A stretch of DNA of 64,000 nucleotides, taken from NCBI GenBank assembly GCA_900073065.1, contig FJOG01000017.1:1174149-1238148 (forward strand), read 5' to 3'. A program made the position numbers and the translations under genes. Positions 47,449 to 60,017 of the stretch are shown piece after piece; positions within the stretch are counted from its first letter, which is position 1, and each line of letters starts with the position of its first letter. The notes beneath the pieces are model-generated. The model saw only the letters and a list, made by a program, of their open reading frames with translations, was not told the DNA's origin and did no database searches. Source of the stretch: Phialocephala subalpina (Eukaryota; Ascomycota; Leotiomycetes; Helotiales; Mollisiaceae).

Positions 47449-48232
47449 TGTCGAGGCCGCTGTGGTTGTTCTCGTAGATGTTAATGCTGTATATAAACAG
47501 TAGATTTGATCAATTGGTAAGAGAGAAGATGAGAGAAGGAAGAAAGATTGGAGAAGAGAACGAAACGGAGAATATAAAGCCAAGGGAAAGAAGGCCACCT
47601 ATATACACTTCTTCTGCAGAAAGACCTATGGTTACGGCTCGGCCGTCAGGGGAATTGGCGGAGCGGATGATGGTGGGGTCCAACGAGGGGTTGCAATTGT
47701 TGTTGTTGATTGGTGGAGAAATTCCTTTTGCTCCGGTTTCTGGACGTTGAAGAAGAGCGAAGCAGTTCGGCTCGGCAACCGTTTTCAGACTCTGCACCCC
47801 TTTTTATTGATAGAATCACCACTGTACGGAGGCTCTGTCAAATTTGGTCTACGAAGCGAGGTTTTGTGATAACTTCACATATATAAAGCATATGTCAACA
47901 CCTGCTAGCGCAACCTATGAAACACTACATAAAGCCGGGGACAGCGCCTCATGGAAGAAATGAAAAGCCTCAAATTCCGTGCAGGCTTCTTCCGTGGGGG
48001 AAAAGGCGGAGAACCTGGCTCATGATCCTCGAATATGACTGACTCGTAATCAGGCGGCGACTCGAAAGATTTCAAAGTCCTCAAAGACTTGGGACATACG
48101 GAGCGCTTCGCCATTCTGCTAAGCTAAACAGCATCTCTTCTCTCCATCTCCTTGTACGCTATTCCGTCTTCGAGTCTATCTACATTGTTTTTTTTGGCAA
48201 TTTCTATTCCTTCATGAACTTCCTTCTCCTGT
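47449..48232. other. Intergenic, no gene seen
   Basis: Upstream of LGD1 and downstream of the next minus-strand gene. A poly-T tract (48189-48196) and AT-rich stretches; no supported gene. Confidence 0.5.
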
Positions 48233-49314
48233 TTATCTCTGGCGACTCCGATGATTCAGCCACACAAGCGCTACGAAAATGGCCGCTATTGCCTGAGCAT
48301 GGTTTTGTGCTAATTCGAGGTTTGACTCTCTGAATTCCGCAGTCGACTGTACTTCATCCGTCAAGACATTGTCTTCCGCTGTGTAATACGATCCATCATT
48401 CCGATCATGGCTCTCGGTGTCTGATTGTCCCCCGGTATCTGGATCCATATCATCGGCGGATTCCACATTGCCCCTGGCAGCAGCGACCTCCTCCTCCCGT
48501 TTATCATCAAATCCTACTCCGCTGTCGTTCCTCGGTTGCCCCTCTTGTGCAGGGACATTCTCGTCTTCTCCCTCTTCCACGACTGTATCGCTTCCACTCC
48601 CATTCCCGCTCCCGCTCCCGCTCACGCCTCCTCCTTGCGCGGAATCAGGCCCACCTGTCCAGATTCCATAGTCCCATAGAGAGTCAAATTGCCTTGTTTG
48701 TATAGTCGAGTACAAACCGTTGTATATCTTCTTAGCCTGCACCATAATGTCAATGTCCCCGCCTTCCTGGGACTTTCTCTGCGAAAACGTGTTCATATTG
48801 GCCTGGTTGGAGTAACGTGCCAAGCACGATATGTGCGATGATACAACGACGCAGGGGCGTCTGTCGAAGGTGAGCGGTCTCTTCGGTACGGTTGGCCCAT
48901 TGCTGTTCCAGTCGGGTAGGTTCTTCGGAGAGGAACCGGATGAACGCTTGACCGCCGTGGAAGGCTGCTGCTCGCCATAGAGCCGGATACTCCTAGACAC
49001 GAGAAGTCAGTTTTTGAATATCCCCCAGATTCATGGACATTGAGAACTGACCCCATGTTGCAGAGCCCCATAGATCTGAGCATGGTTGCCAAGCGCATGT
49101 CCCAGCCTGACCCCTCTATCATGTTGGTCCCAGTCTCCAGCGCTGCTGAAATGGTACCTTGGAACGAACCTGCCTGGGCCTAGATTCAGTAAGTTTTTGA
49201 ATGTCCCACGCTAGTATAGTACATACATCTGAAGTAATCATGGTACCATGAGCTGACGCAGGTGCAAGTGTTCTGCTGCATCGGGGTGATCTCGTCTGTG
49301 TTGTTTTGCGCCAT
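48233..49314 (-). CDS. Hypothetical protein with C-terminal hydrophobic tail
   Basis: Proposed exons 49314-49227, 49179-49052, 48992-48774 and 48736-48233 give 312 residues; all phases agree, the main support. N-terminal MAQNNTDEITPMQQ leads into a Cys-rich patch (NTCTCVSSWYHDYFRCPGRF) and a helical region (RGVRLGHALGNHAQIYGAL, then EYPALWRAAAFHGGQAFIRF and RRCIIAHIVLGTLLQPGQYE). The second half is acidic and Gly/Ser-rich (SGSGSGNGSGSD, VVEEGEDENVPAQEG). It ends with a hydrophobic segment AQAIAAIFVALVWLNHRSRQR, the layout of a tail-anchored protein. The last intron would be only 37 nt, unusually short, so that junction may instead be a frameshift. Family not recognised. Confidence 0.55.
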
Positions 49315-50522
49315 GCTGTCTGTCGTCTATTAATGATGTCTTGATAATGTACCTGCGAGTCTGGGATATTGTGAAAGATAATTTTGTCGTTGTGATGAAG
49401 ATGTAGTAGATGAGAAAAGCATGTGTTGAGAAGAGAATTGTTTTGAAGAAGGGTCGTGGTCCTCTGCTTCCCACTTGGGCAGGAACGACGTTGGCGAGTG
49501 AGCATGAACTTGAGGTCTTCAGTGTCTCCATCGGGCAGTAGCATTGTTGCAAACCGAATCCGCATTTCTTGAATGCTGTGCTCGTAAAGATTTGTCGTCC
49601 GTCTTCTGGTCGATGATGAAGGGAAGAGAAGGTGTCCTGGGAAATATTTGTGAAGGTGTGGGAAACAGGTGTTTGAGAATCCAGTACAAAGGTCAGAAAT
49701 TGAAGGTACCTTCTCAGAGAGTTTAATACCACCCTATGCTCATTGCTTTGAGAGGCTTAAGAGTCCCGAAACTTCTGAAACACCATCCTTCGGAGTTTTG
49801 AAATATGTCAACGAAGAATGCCGACTCCGAATGGTAGGGGTTGGGAAGACCTGCTTTGTGAGTTCGTGATCCAAACTGAAATATACTGCAAAATAGGAGC
49901 TTCTCTACCTTCTGGGTGGCCTTGCCCCCTCCTTTTTTTCTCTTCGCCTCCTCTCTCACCTTCGCAACTGACTCTTCTAATTTTAATCTTCCTGCTTGGT
50001 GGAATCTTCCTAACAGCAAGTTTTCTGAGGTCTTCCATTTCAATCACCAATCACGAATCTGCACACAAGAGTAGCAGAGTCTAGATGTTCTATCCCATCG
50101 AGATATTTGACAACTGTACCTATACATTTACAGGCATCCTAGCCTCCTGTCACAACCTTCTGCTTACTGCATTCTTCATAATTCGTACTTTTGAAACTTC
50201 AAGTAAGCGAGATGAAATTCCTTCTTAAATATGATTTGACAAGAGCCATTTCCCCAAAGCTGCCAACTTTCTCAATCTCCCAGCCCTGCCTATCTGGACT
50301 TTCTCAGCCCACAACCTCTACGCAAAGCAGAACATTGACTAATATCAGAACGCCTCAACTGTTTTGGAACCCCAGTCTATCCAAGCCTCCTGGTTCCCTT
50401 GTCCAAGCTGAAGGGTTGAGAAGGCTGAAAGATCCATCTATCGATCCTCTAACGTACAGTTTGATGCACCTGACATCGAAAATACCGGATGAGGATCATC
50501 AGCAACAAGCCAAGGCGTGCCA
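49315..50522. other. Intergenic, no gene seen
   Basis: Frames in this interval are short and overlap on both strands without protein-like features; likely promoter and 3' flanks. Confidence 0.45.
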
Positions 50523-52615
50523 TCATTCCACGGTGGAGACATCTCGAAGACGGGAGGTTTCTCTTCCCGTTTCCACCAGATTTGCCGAACTTGCCTCCGC
50601 TCCTTGCCTATCTCCTGTAGTCGGGTTTTGCTTCAAACACTCACTTGCTGCTTCTTCGATTGCGCTCTCGAGGCCAGGTCTTTCCTGCCCCTTGCCGAGG
50701 CTTGCAGCCCTGGTGTTCGAACCACCAAATTCGGGAGTGTTTATGATGGTCCATAATTCGGACTTTGAAGGCTCAGCTTCAAGTTCAACATTGCGTACGT
50801 GATCAAATCCTGGAGGAGTCGCGCCAACTTCCAGTCCGTCTAGATCCAAGTCTAGCCGTGTTTCTGAAAGCTTCTTCTTGAATATCAGGAAGCAGAAGCC
50901 CCCTGTGGCACAAAGAAAGATGACTGTACCAAGAATGATCCCAGCCAATGGGCCTGGAGCTAGACCGGAGTGGTGGCCCGTAGGTTTTGCGAGGCCCGGA
51001 GAAGAGCCTGACGGCGTCGGCGATGAAGCGTCGGCGATAAAGCTTGCTACGCTGTTCTCTCCGAGAGGTCCAGCTTCCAATAGCATAGGTATGCATGATG
51101 GTGCAATTATGGGTGAGTCTTGCCATACGTTGTGTAATTACAGGCAACTGAGTGACCTTGAAGTTCCTGATTGATCAAAAATCGATTGAGCGCCCAGGAT
51201 AACTGTTGATAGACTTTGCAGCCGCTGAATGCTCCATACGTTCCTGTCGATCCATTTGCGCTAGTGCCAATGCAATTCGTGTTATTCTGAGCACAGACAG
51301 AGTCGTATAGAAATAAAATGACCTCGTTGGGTATTGATGATGGGATTGAACATGCGAGCGAGCTCATCATACATGAGCATAAAACGCTGTTTGGCGATCC
51401 GGGCAACGTGAAAGATGCGTCTATGATCTGTCGGTTTGTGGGGATGAATCGGATATTTAACTTAGACGCACCGACAGTACCAGATTGAATGGGGCAATCT
51501 TGGCAGTTTGTGTTGGTCGGAGTGTATGAAGCGAGATATGTCAATTTTGGCGCTACAGACTTGAGATGTTGGGAAACGGTCACGAAATCGCTTGTTGTGT
51601 TACGTGTAGTATCGTTCCAAATACCTGTTCAATGGCTCATTAGTTTCCACGAATATACCACACTTGACTTGAGTTGAGTCATGAAAAGGAATAGCATACC
51701 AGAGAGAGGAACACCAAAAATATTCTTATCTACATTGAAATCGTCAGACACACCTCCCGACCATATCGTAGACATTTCGGCGCCGTATAGCCTATCCAAA
51801 ATGCTCTAATTATCATAACAGGCTACGTCGTAGAGGAGAGGTATATTGGTGAAGGAACTATTAGCTGAGATGAGTTCTTGCACAGGCTGATTGATCACCA
51901 GGACAGGCGGGAAGTGGTCATCGAAACACGTGTAGTCATCCACTGTGAACCAGAAGTCGATTGTATCATCATTCGACAAGCTTCCGCATCGAAGATATTC
52001 CATTTTCCAAAGACCATCCAGAACACCGAGTGTGCCATTATCCGCGAAAACGCCAGCGGGAAAACTCCTGTAGTTATTCGAACGAACATATGTTTTGATG
52101 TCTCTCGTCGCTGCCTTGACGAATGGTAAGGACATCCCTAACGCCACACTAGGATCAGGACCAATGCCCGCAACGGTATCAACAATAAACCCAAGAAGGT
52201 TCGGAAACGGAGCGACGGCATCAACAACGGCGGTATAATAGGTGTACACATCATCTTTCCAACTTCCGTAGCCATCCCAGCCAATGGTAACCGGTACGGT
52301 GTCGGAGGCTAGGTATGCCAGAATATAAATTCCAGCAGTTTGGAAGGCATTTATGCAACCGGAATGATCTAGCGTGGTGTCAAAATTACTGATTACTACC
52401 GTATTGACGCCCAGAAGCACAAGAAGTCGAACATCAGCCGTACACCCGCCTAGCAAGGTGAAGTACTGTAGTTGGTACCGTGGTCTGTTGAATCAAATTG
52501 GATTATACCAGAAACCACGCATGAAGAACTGTGTGCCATTGCTATAAAAGAATCGACTTCCCTCCAAGGACACGCAAACGTTAGTTGAGACATTCTCGTC
52601 GAAGGTGCACGACAT
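50523..52615 (-). pseudogene. GH72-like / X8 / transmembrane protein gene, apparently disrupted
   Basis: Domains from 52615 down: SRFFYSNGTQFFMRGFW and LLVLLGVNTVVISNFDTT match the start of GH72 beta-1,3-glucanosyltransferases (Gas/Gel); AGIYILAYLASDTVPV, LPFVKAATRDIKTYVRSN and MSTIWSGGV continue it. An X8-type Cys-rich module follows (SVLCSCMMSSLACSIP, SGCKVYQQLSWALNRFL), then a Ser/Pro linker, one membrane span (LAGIILGTVIFLCATGGF, about 50948-50880) and a basic then acidic cytoplasmic tail of about 115 residues instead of a GPI signal. Both GH72 catalytic glutamates are missing: the GNEV site reads VDTV and the SEYGC site reads YDVAC. An in-frame TGA (52493-52495, probably a frameshift pair) and a TAG (51806-51808) interrupt the frame. 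No clear signal peptide was found upstream. Several introns are inferred (for example 51679-51610). Confidence 0.7.
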
Positions 52616-53172
52616 GCCTTGATGATAATGGGATCCATAGTCTCCTCCCACGGCCCATACACGTCAACGACAGAGCTAAGTCACGCAATTCGAGACAACA
52701 CGACTGAGCAAACAGGTCGGGAAGGAAATGTGAATATATTATCGAACATAAGTCAGAGCATGAGAAATGGTGGAAGCGCCATACATTAAATGAGAAGGAG
52801 CTGCTTGGTCCCCATGCTTCTCACTACCACTTCCTCGGGCTTTGGGATGGATGCCAAGTCAGATGCTGATGTTTCAAGCTTTACATCTCTCGTCTTGACC
52901 ACTCATAATGCTCAAAGCACTGTAACATTGTGAACTGTGAGGGGCAATCACAATTGCCAACATTGAAGCCAACATTTGTTGGAGGATAAGATTGAAGCCT
53001 GGGACCGACCAATCTTGGTTTTAGGCCCCTCGAAGGAGGTCAAAGCGAACCAAGAAATCAAAATATGGAAAACAGAACATGAAGCCGCAATATGTAGAGG
53101 ATTTCTAAACCAAGAATTGAAAGCGCTCGATCGTAAGTCCTTGCTGTACGAATTTGAAGGTTATGAATATGT

Positions 53173-54129
53173 TTAAGCCCAGTGTCTGAACCCCAGGTCC
53201 ATTAAATGTATGCCCGCATTACTTCTCTTCTGATACCAATTCTGCCGTCTTCTTATCTTCTCGTAGGCTTTCATGGAGTCTAGCATATCGATTTGCCTGT
53301 GGACAATTGCCAGACCTCACTTCAAGCCATGTCAGCATGTGATTCGAATACTCAAATTATTCTAGGGAAGAAGCAGAGATGCTTACCCAGAGACAGCTTG
53401 CATATCAACAGTGGTGTTGAGATTCGCATCCATGAATGTCTGCGCCACCAAAGCACCATTCTGTGGATTGTTCCCATTCGCAACAAGCTCTGCAGCGTTA
53501 ATGTTCATGTTCGTTGTATTGGCAACGTCTATCGCGATCGCGACTTGGGCGGGGAGGTTGAATTGGGAGTCTGGTGAGTGTTAGTGATGCATTCTCTGTG
53601 GTGGAAGGGGGAGGCGGGGTTTACATAAAGTGCGAGTTCGGTGACCTGCTGCAACACTGTCTGCGGTGCTGAACTTCCAGACATACGCGGCGCAGGTTCC
53701 GAGCCGATTCAAGCATGCTTGGATGCAATCACATGCGTCTTAATTTTCAGCGACGTCGCTGTATTCCGGAGAGTGTCGGCATACCTTGAATCTCTGGGAA
53801 TTTGAGGTCGACTTCGGTGACAACCAACGCCGGTCACGTCAAAACCTTTAACATCTGGCGAAGTACCGTTAGCCAGATTTCATCCACAAGATTGGCATCA
53901 CTTACATCGAATGCAGCCATGGTCTTCGGTTTTGTTGAGATGAGGGCAGATCGGCTTCAGTCCGTGTTTCTCGTTCCCGCACTGAATGTTCTCAAATATG
54001 ACAGTTGATTGACCTTAATGACCTCGACTCCGATGGGATCGAAGCAGAAGCAGAAACAGGAATTACTGAAGCAATTGATGAATCGACGAGCATCAAGGCC
54101 GGAAGAAGGAAGATGGTATTGAACAACAT
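53173..54129 (-). CDS. Possible secreted Cys-containing protein, uncertain exons
   Basis: ATG at 54129 begins MLFNTIFLLPALMLVDSSIA, a good signal peptide with a likely cleavage after SVIPVSA. Further coding-like pieces on the same strand, separated by intron-like gaps, are CGNEKHGLKPICPHLNK, then VVTEVDLKFPEIQDACDCIQ and CLNRLGTCAAYVWKFSTADS, then FNLPAQVAIAIDVANTTNMN and LVAQTFMDANLNTTVDMQAV, and a last piece ending at 53173. One junction near 53810 does not resolve cleanly by eye, so the gene may be intact with a different splice or slightly decayed. The DACDCIQACL ... CAAYVWKFS pattern resembles fungal secreted proteins of unknown function; no enzyme family recognised. Confidence 0.4.
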
Positions 54130-54249
54130 TATGACTAGAGTACCATGTCGGTGTATAACCAGATACAAATGAGTGAATGAACTATTGGACTTGCCAATAA
54201 AAGAGGGACAGCAAGAACGCAAGTAATGAATGAGATTGAAGCAGATGCA

Positions 54250-54272
54250 AACACACACACACACACACACAC
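54250..54272 (+). repeat. (AC)n microsatellite
   Basis: About eleven AC dinucleotides in a row, just upstream of the possible secreted-protein gene on the minus strand. Confidence 0.95.
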
Positions 54273-56284
54273 GAGAGCGACCACCCGTACGAGGAGGCAT
54301 CAAGTATTAATGTACGCATTGGGCAACTTCCTTCTTCCTGCGCAGACAAACATCTCTTCTCCTTGCGTTCTAGACGCTAATGCTTCTAGGGTCAAGACCA
54401 ACCCGTTTCTCACGATAAAAGCCATAAAGTGATGAAGTGCGCAGCCAAAGGGTATAAGGAAGGGGGATAGCAGACACTTTTCATCCCTTCGATGTCACTC
54501 CCCCCAACGTTGACGTCGAACCCGCAGCCAAACATTCATTTAAGCTTATCACCTTCATCGAATGACATTCTGTTCATCTTGTTTTCGCTGTCACAGACGG
54601 CCCGAGGGCGAAAGTGAAGCACGGACAGTGTCAAGTTCTCAAAATATTGAGGATATTTGTTTGTGGTGCTGCAGAAACCGATGACGGACGATGGTGATGG
54701 CGGTCTCATGGTGACAGTCTCCATCCTGTCTTGGCGCCTTCAAACTTCGAGCCTCCGTCCCATGTTTCTCAGTCAGATTGTTTGCTTTTCTGGGAGTAAA
54801 CTCAAGTTTACGAGCCTAACGTTGAGCCATGTCGGTTCGCAAACGGCTGGAGTTTCGACATTCAGGGGTCTGCAGCGTTCGTTCCGAAACCTGACATCTG
54901 AACTTCTATTTCTAGGGTATCCAGATGAAGGAAACCAGTCGTGTTGCTTCCATTTTAGATGAAATATAAACGATATTTGTGATGGGGCCCCATGTGGACT
55001 CCAGGGCGGAAGTGAACGTGCTCAAGAAGGAGAGGTCGGTGCGGAAGATCGGCTTCCATGATGGTCAGTCGAGGTCGTAAGGTTAAGCCGCGGGAGACCA
55101 GCCTGTTCTGCATGCACGATTATTGCGGCCAATAGTCGGAGGTGGCGCCCGAGGAAACCATGGTAAAGGTTCGATGAGAATCTCCTTGAAGCTATTCTGA
55201 GGAAGAAGAAAAGGGGCGAGGCAAAAAGAGGGAGGGTTGGTCAAGACAAGGCACCGCACATGACGCGGCCGCAGGTCAATCCCGAACGGCGCGGAAAATC
55301 TCCGTGGGTTTTCTGGACACGGGCATCAACTTCAACTTTATGAATCCACTCGATTAAACTCTTTTTATTCCCTGAGACCTCGTATGCAAGCACCAGACCG
55401 GACCAGTCGTGCAGGAGCAGTCAGTATCGATTCTGCGAATCCGCCGCTCATCGCTTTCGCACCACAACGCCTTTGACCACCTTCTGCAATAACACCACAT
55501 CGACTATAATAGCGACTTAAGCCACAAAATCCTCTCTTTCATCGGAACCAGGCTGGCTAAATGGGAATGGGATTATACAATTTCTCGATCCTTGGTTACC
55601 ATGCTCTGCCCTTCTCGACGAGTCGACCGCGGATGCTTCCCGTGTCGAGACGCACAACGACTGGATCTTGGGATCGATCGCCCCCGGATTATTGGCTACA
55701 AGGGGGATCACGCACTCGGAAAGATCTCGATACAGCGCAAACACTCTCAAGTCCTCAAATACGACCTCCCTCCTAATAATTACCACCGTCCGAACTATCA
55801 GTCCTAGCTCTAAGAGTTGAAACACTCTTGCCTTGAATTTTTTGGTCCTGTTATTTGAGATTTTGCTTCTGCCCCTGTTATCTATGCTGTGTTGTTGATT
55901 ACCATTGTAGAATGAGTTTGGTTGTTTCGAGCTGCGTCCTGTCTCCGTCTCTGCAGTCGCAAGATCCCGCAGCGATGCATGATTGCTTGTCATTTGTCTC
56001 TCCTTCCCTGGCTCGAGGGACTCTAAGGTTCCTCTAGAGTCCGAGGGAAGACTCACCTCCTGCCTGAAGCCGAAGGGCACTACTGGAAGTTTCCAAGCTC
56101 ATGCCTTCCTGGCGGGGACCAGCCTTCGCAATTCATTGATCAAGAGGGCAATGGTGGATAGTTTTTTAATGTATCGAGAATGAAATTTTGTTATTGAACA
56201 AGATGTTTCTCATAATACAATATCATCAATCATCAAGTCTTTAGAGCAAAACAATGATCTATCCCTCTTATTTGCTTCAACTTT
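54273..56284. other. Gene-poor interval with one doubtful small frame
   Basis: About 2 kb without a supported gene. A short plus frame at 55601-55807 (MLCPSRRVDRGCFPC, then DLGIDRPRIIGYKGDHALGK) has a CxxC and basic residues vaguely like a broken Zn2Cys6 start, but only two of six Cys are present. A GC-rich patch lies near 55260-55310. Confidence 0.4.
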
Positions 56285-57701
56285 TCAGATATATATGTAA
56301 CAGAAAGGCCCAGCAACCGTACTCATGATATTTTGCATCTGAATAGGTGCACCCGCTGCATATCCAAGATTGATGTAATCTGTTAATGTAGTGTTCGCAG
56401 ATGGAGGATTGTTGAGCATAGTGTTTGTACCATCGAGTGCGTATTGGCGAGTCTTTGGGTCGAGCGCTTGCCTATTTTGAGTCAGCACTGCAAATTTATT
56501 TCACAACCTCCAGAGAGCTTACCAGAGGGTCCAAAGGCGATCCACTTGTGCGTGGTGCAAGTAGAATGCCGGGTCCCCAGGGGAGGTGAAGAGGTCTCCA
56601 CCTGGATCGCCACCTATCGTAAAATGGCCTCCACCATGAGGACCCAGATCACCGGTACCAACAGGGCCTTCAAGGTCATCTTGAAACTCTTTGATGGTCT
56701 TGCGCAAGGTCATGAGGTCTGTAACTTTGGTCAGCTATGCTCCGGGATCAGGCAAAGAAACGTACTAAAGATTCTCGTGTAGTTGTTATACTTTTGAAGA
56801 CAGAATGGGCCGACATCTCTCTTCAAGCATCGAGGATTGTACCCAAGTCCACCATTAGGGCCCTGGGGCACATCTGTTTCCGTACCATTTATTATGAGAC
56901 CACCGGCAGCGCCAACGGGTCCGAGGTTCACAGTCATGTCCGCAAACGGACCAGTTTGAACGCAGCCTCCACCGAATCCTGGGTCAAGATAGATCGTCGG
57001 ATTCACTCCTGCCACAGGGGGTGGGATGACAAGTCCGGTATGATTGATGAATTCACCATTTCCACCCATCGAGTACTCACTGCCGTCAAACATTGGAGAG
57101 GTCTGCGGAGATGCAGCCCACTTGCTCCAATCCCAGTAAGGTTGGTAACCTGTATAACCGCATTCATTTCGCAGGGCTTGCTCATAGCTCCAGACATAGT
57201 ATCTGGAACAATCAGCTTTTGTTTGCGGACCCCTGGACTATGTTGTTGACTTACCTATGCCATCCAAGGAAGGTTCCGCTAAAATGAATGAGCCCGGTCT
57301 GATTTATATGTGTGCCAACGAAGTCATCGAATCTACTTCTCGCACCCGGAATGAGTGAGAGAGGTGTAAGATTTGTCTTCTTTTGCAGGCAGAGGACGGC
57401 ATCGGTATAAACCTTTCGTGCCAATGGGGCCATGCTACCACTGTTTCAATTACGTCAGCCTGAGACGCATACTGTCGACATTGATATCTTACAATTCTTG
57501 ACGAATGGCGATATTGTTGACGGTACAGGTCGCCTTAACACCGCGCTTGGCCAGTGCCGCCTCTTCAGCCTCCAATTGAACGAGGACATTGTTTGCCGCC
57601 TCACTCATCAAAGCGTCCAATGAAGCTGCATCATCCTGGGCAATGACGGTGGTGGCGAGGTATGAAGCCACAGCTAAGGCGGGAAGGACCGAAAACTTCA
57701 T
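56285..57701 (-). CDS. Secreted tyrosinase (common central domain, type-3 copper)
   Basis: Oxidises mono- and diphenols at a binuclear copper site. Exons 57701-57493, 57440-57255, 57202-56766, 56718-56523 and 56471-56285 give 404 residues with all phases agreeing. Signal peptide MKFSVLPALAVASYLATTVIA, probably cleaved before QDD; a helical pro-like segment with a possible KR processing site (AALAKRGVK) follows. Copper-A region: FVGTHINQTGLIHFSGTFLG then WHRYYVWSYEQAL; copper-B: GPHGGGHFTIGG and GDPAFYLHHAQVDRLWTLW. The six His ligands expected of the family are present in these motifs. Lengths fit the short fungal/bacterial secreted tyrosinases rather than the long cytosolic fungal ones. Possible N-glycosylation sites: INQTG, INHTG, INGTE, NNYTR. 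Confidence 0.93.
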
Positions 57702-60017
57702 CTTGCAAACTGCAGCTATCGCTTGAAATTTAGAATTGAGCTGAAGGATGATGACCACAGCGATCTGGGATGGGAAGATTGAACCATATAAACGAAAATA
57801 GGGAGCTGGCCAGGCACAATCAATAAGCTCAAGGTAAACTTTCCGAGAGGATTCCCGTCCCTGCATTCCATCCTATATCCATAATACTACATTAGTAGCG
57901 AATCTCGCGTCTGCTGCGCGCTCAAATTAGGGCGATCAAAGTTCAACCGAGCTCTTCGATTGGATGGAGGGCCGGAGCTGTCCCGATTGCCCGAATCTGC
58001 CTGTCAAATGATTGATTTCTTGGCTCACTATCTGTAGGCAAAGTATCGAATTACTCCGTGGGGAGAGTTTTAGCTTTTGAAAGTCGTGGAAACCTTGGAG
58101 ACGACGCTTCTGATGCCCTAAAAAAGGGACACATGAGGTGAGCAAGGCTGGCTGGCCAATAGCCAGAACATCGGGAGGCGCTGCCTATGTATTCCCGAGC
58201 GGGTACTGAGCCATTATACAACCATTGCCAAGCACGTTTCTTGAGGTAGCATTGCTAATTCGTCGAAACAGAGGGCCAAATTAAGATCTATAGAAACTTC
58301 GGACGATTTGTTTAGAAACACTCTAGAAGGTTGACCCGTCCCGTCCGTCTGGATATTCTCCAGAGTACTCGGATGATATTGCGTGGCTCTTTCCGACCAC
58401 TGAGCTTTATTTCCCGCCAATGCATCTAACTTGCTTCGTTCTGTTCGATGGTGGGGATGAATATCCACATTCTAGAAAAATCATCAAGAGTCTTCCCGAG
58501 TATCGTTGTGGAACACGAGTGGTCGATCTTCGATCTCTTCTCTAGGATTCTGGACGCTGCTGAATCATGCCTTGTCGGAACTCAATTCCAAACATAGAAT
58601 GACCGAGACTGGTGGCATGTGTCGATATCAGGTTGCGGCGTAGTTCCCGAAGCCACGCCCGTCCCCAGCTTGCCGTCTCGAATGAGAGACCGGCAACGTC
58701 ACTCAACCACATGCGCGAAATTGGCTGCTCATCATTGGAATGGCGCACGCATGAGGATGCGGTCCGATGCCGGAGCAGCCTTCTCAAGCGACTTGGGAAA
58801 CCTTCTCGTGGTAAAGGTACAAGGTTGATAAATGAGAGGTGTCACAGACCCTGAATCTCACTGCGTTGTGCATCGACTGCATGTAAAAAGATACAAAAGA
58901 AGTACTGCTGGACCGAGTGTGTGTCTGTGCAACGCGGCCCACAACTACCCCAGACTTCTTCGACAGGGTTTCGCTTTGGGTGAACGGGTGTGTTTTCGAA
59001 CCGCTGTCTTTGCTGCATTTACCACTATGAAACACCTCCATCGTGCCACTATCGACCTGTCAGCCCCACAAAGTTTCTTCAACGGAAGCTTAAACTTCGA
59101 TGACTTGCGTTGGGGTCCGTAGTGGAGCTAATAACGGTTTTGTTGGTAACTGGATACCCTGTGTCCATCCACCTCACACATAAGTTACCTCGAGTCGCGT
59201 CAGCGTCACGGTCACCTCTTCCGCCACTATGCATGAAGTATCGAAATGAGCTGGGCAGCTTCACTACCGGTCTTCTTGTGCCTGAATACAGCCAGTACCT
59301 CTGCTCACACACGGGACAAAACTAAAGTGATAGCTCTCAACCGTTCGGTGTACATCCCCCGCTTCCACCAATCGCGGTGCAGTACCTTCCTTACCCGCGT
59401 ATGAAGACTCGTTTCTCTGGTTCTCTTCTGGCTGCCAAGACAAATTCTCTTTATCCTCCACGCATTGCAAATGCCAGGCGAGGTTGAAGATTCTGTCCCT
59501 GCCAGGCTGTGTCGCCTCGGTTTCCTCGCCTCCGCCAATCTTTCATTCGTCAATCAGACGCACGTCTCTGCTACCCGTGTCAAATCTTGAGGACCCTTGG
59601 GATTGCGACGAAGTTGTCAATCCTTTGTCACAGTTGTCACCTGGGATCTGATATCAAGGTATGGGGGAGTGTGGTCCGTGCAATCCAGATTCGCGATACA
59701 TGTATGGAGAAGCCAAACTCCTAGAATCCCTTCCCTAAGGACGACGACTGCAAGTACGTGTTTGTGGCTTCAGTATTGAGACATTTTTGGAGTGGTCAAA
59801 GCGATCCAGTTTTTGAATCGAGGAGAGACCTGGTCGGTGGCGGTCTGATTGAAGATTCTCTGGGGGAGGGGTTGTTTTGGACGATATATCTACAGCATCG
59901 ACCTCAAACTTTGTTCTCAGCCCCACATCCGATTCCTTCTCTGGCTTTGAACGTCTGAAGGCCAAACTTTTTGAACCTCTATCGACTTTTAGGTCTACAC
60001 ACAACACATTCAACATT
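57702..60017. other. Gene-poor interval
   Basis: About 2.3 kb with no supported gene on either strand. Short open frames are scattered and unconnected by plausible splice signals. Confidence 0.5.

Noticed and set aside
50710..50735. GTTCGAACC resembling a tRNA T-arm
   Set aside because: No matching acceptor, D or anticodon arms around it, and it lies inside coding sequence of the GH72-like gene's tail.
50191..50802. 203-codon plus-strand frame
   Set aside because: Its second half is antisense to the cytoplasmic tail of the GH72-like gene and the first half has no protein-like features or family marks.
55561..55807. Small frame resembling a zinc-cluster start (GCFPC, then DLGID)
   Set aside because: Only two of six Cys are present and no downstream exon continues it; kept only as a remark on the interval.
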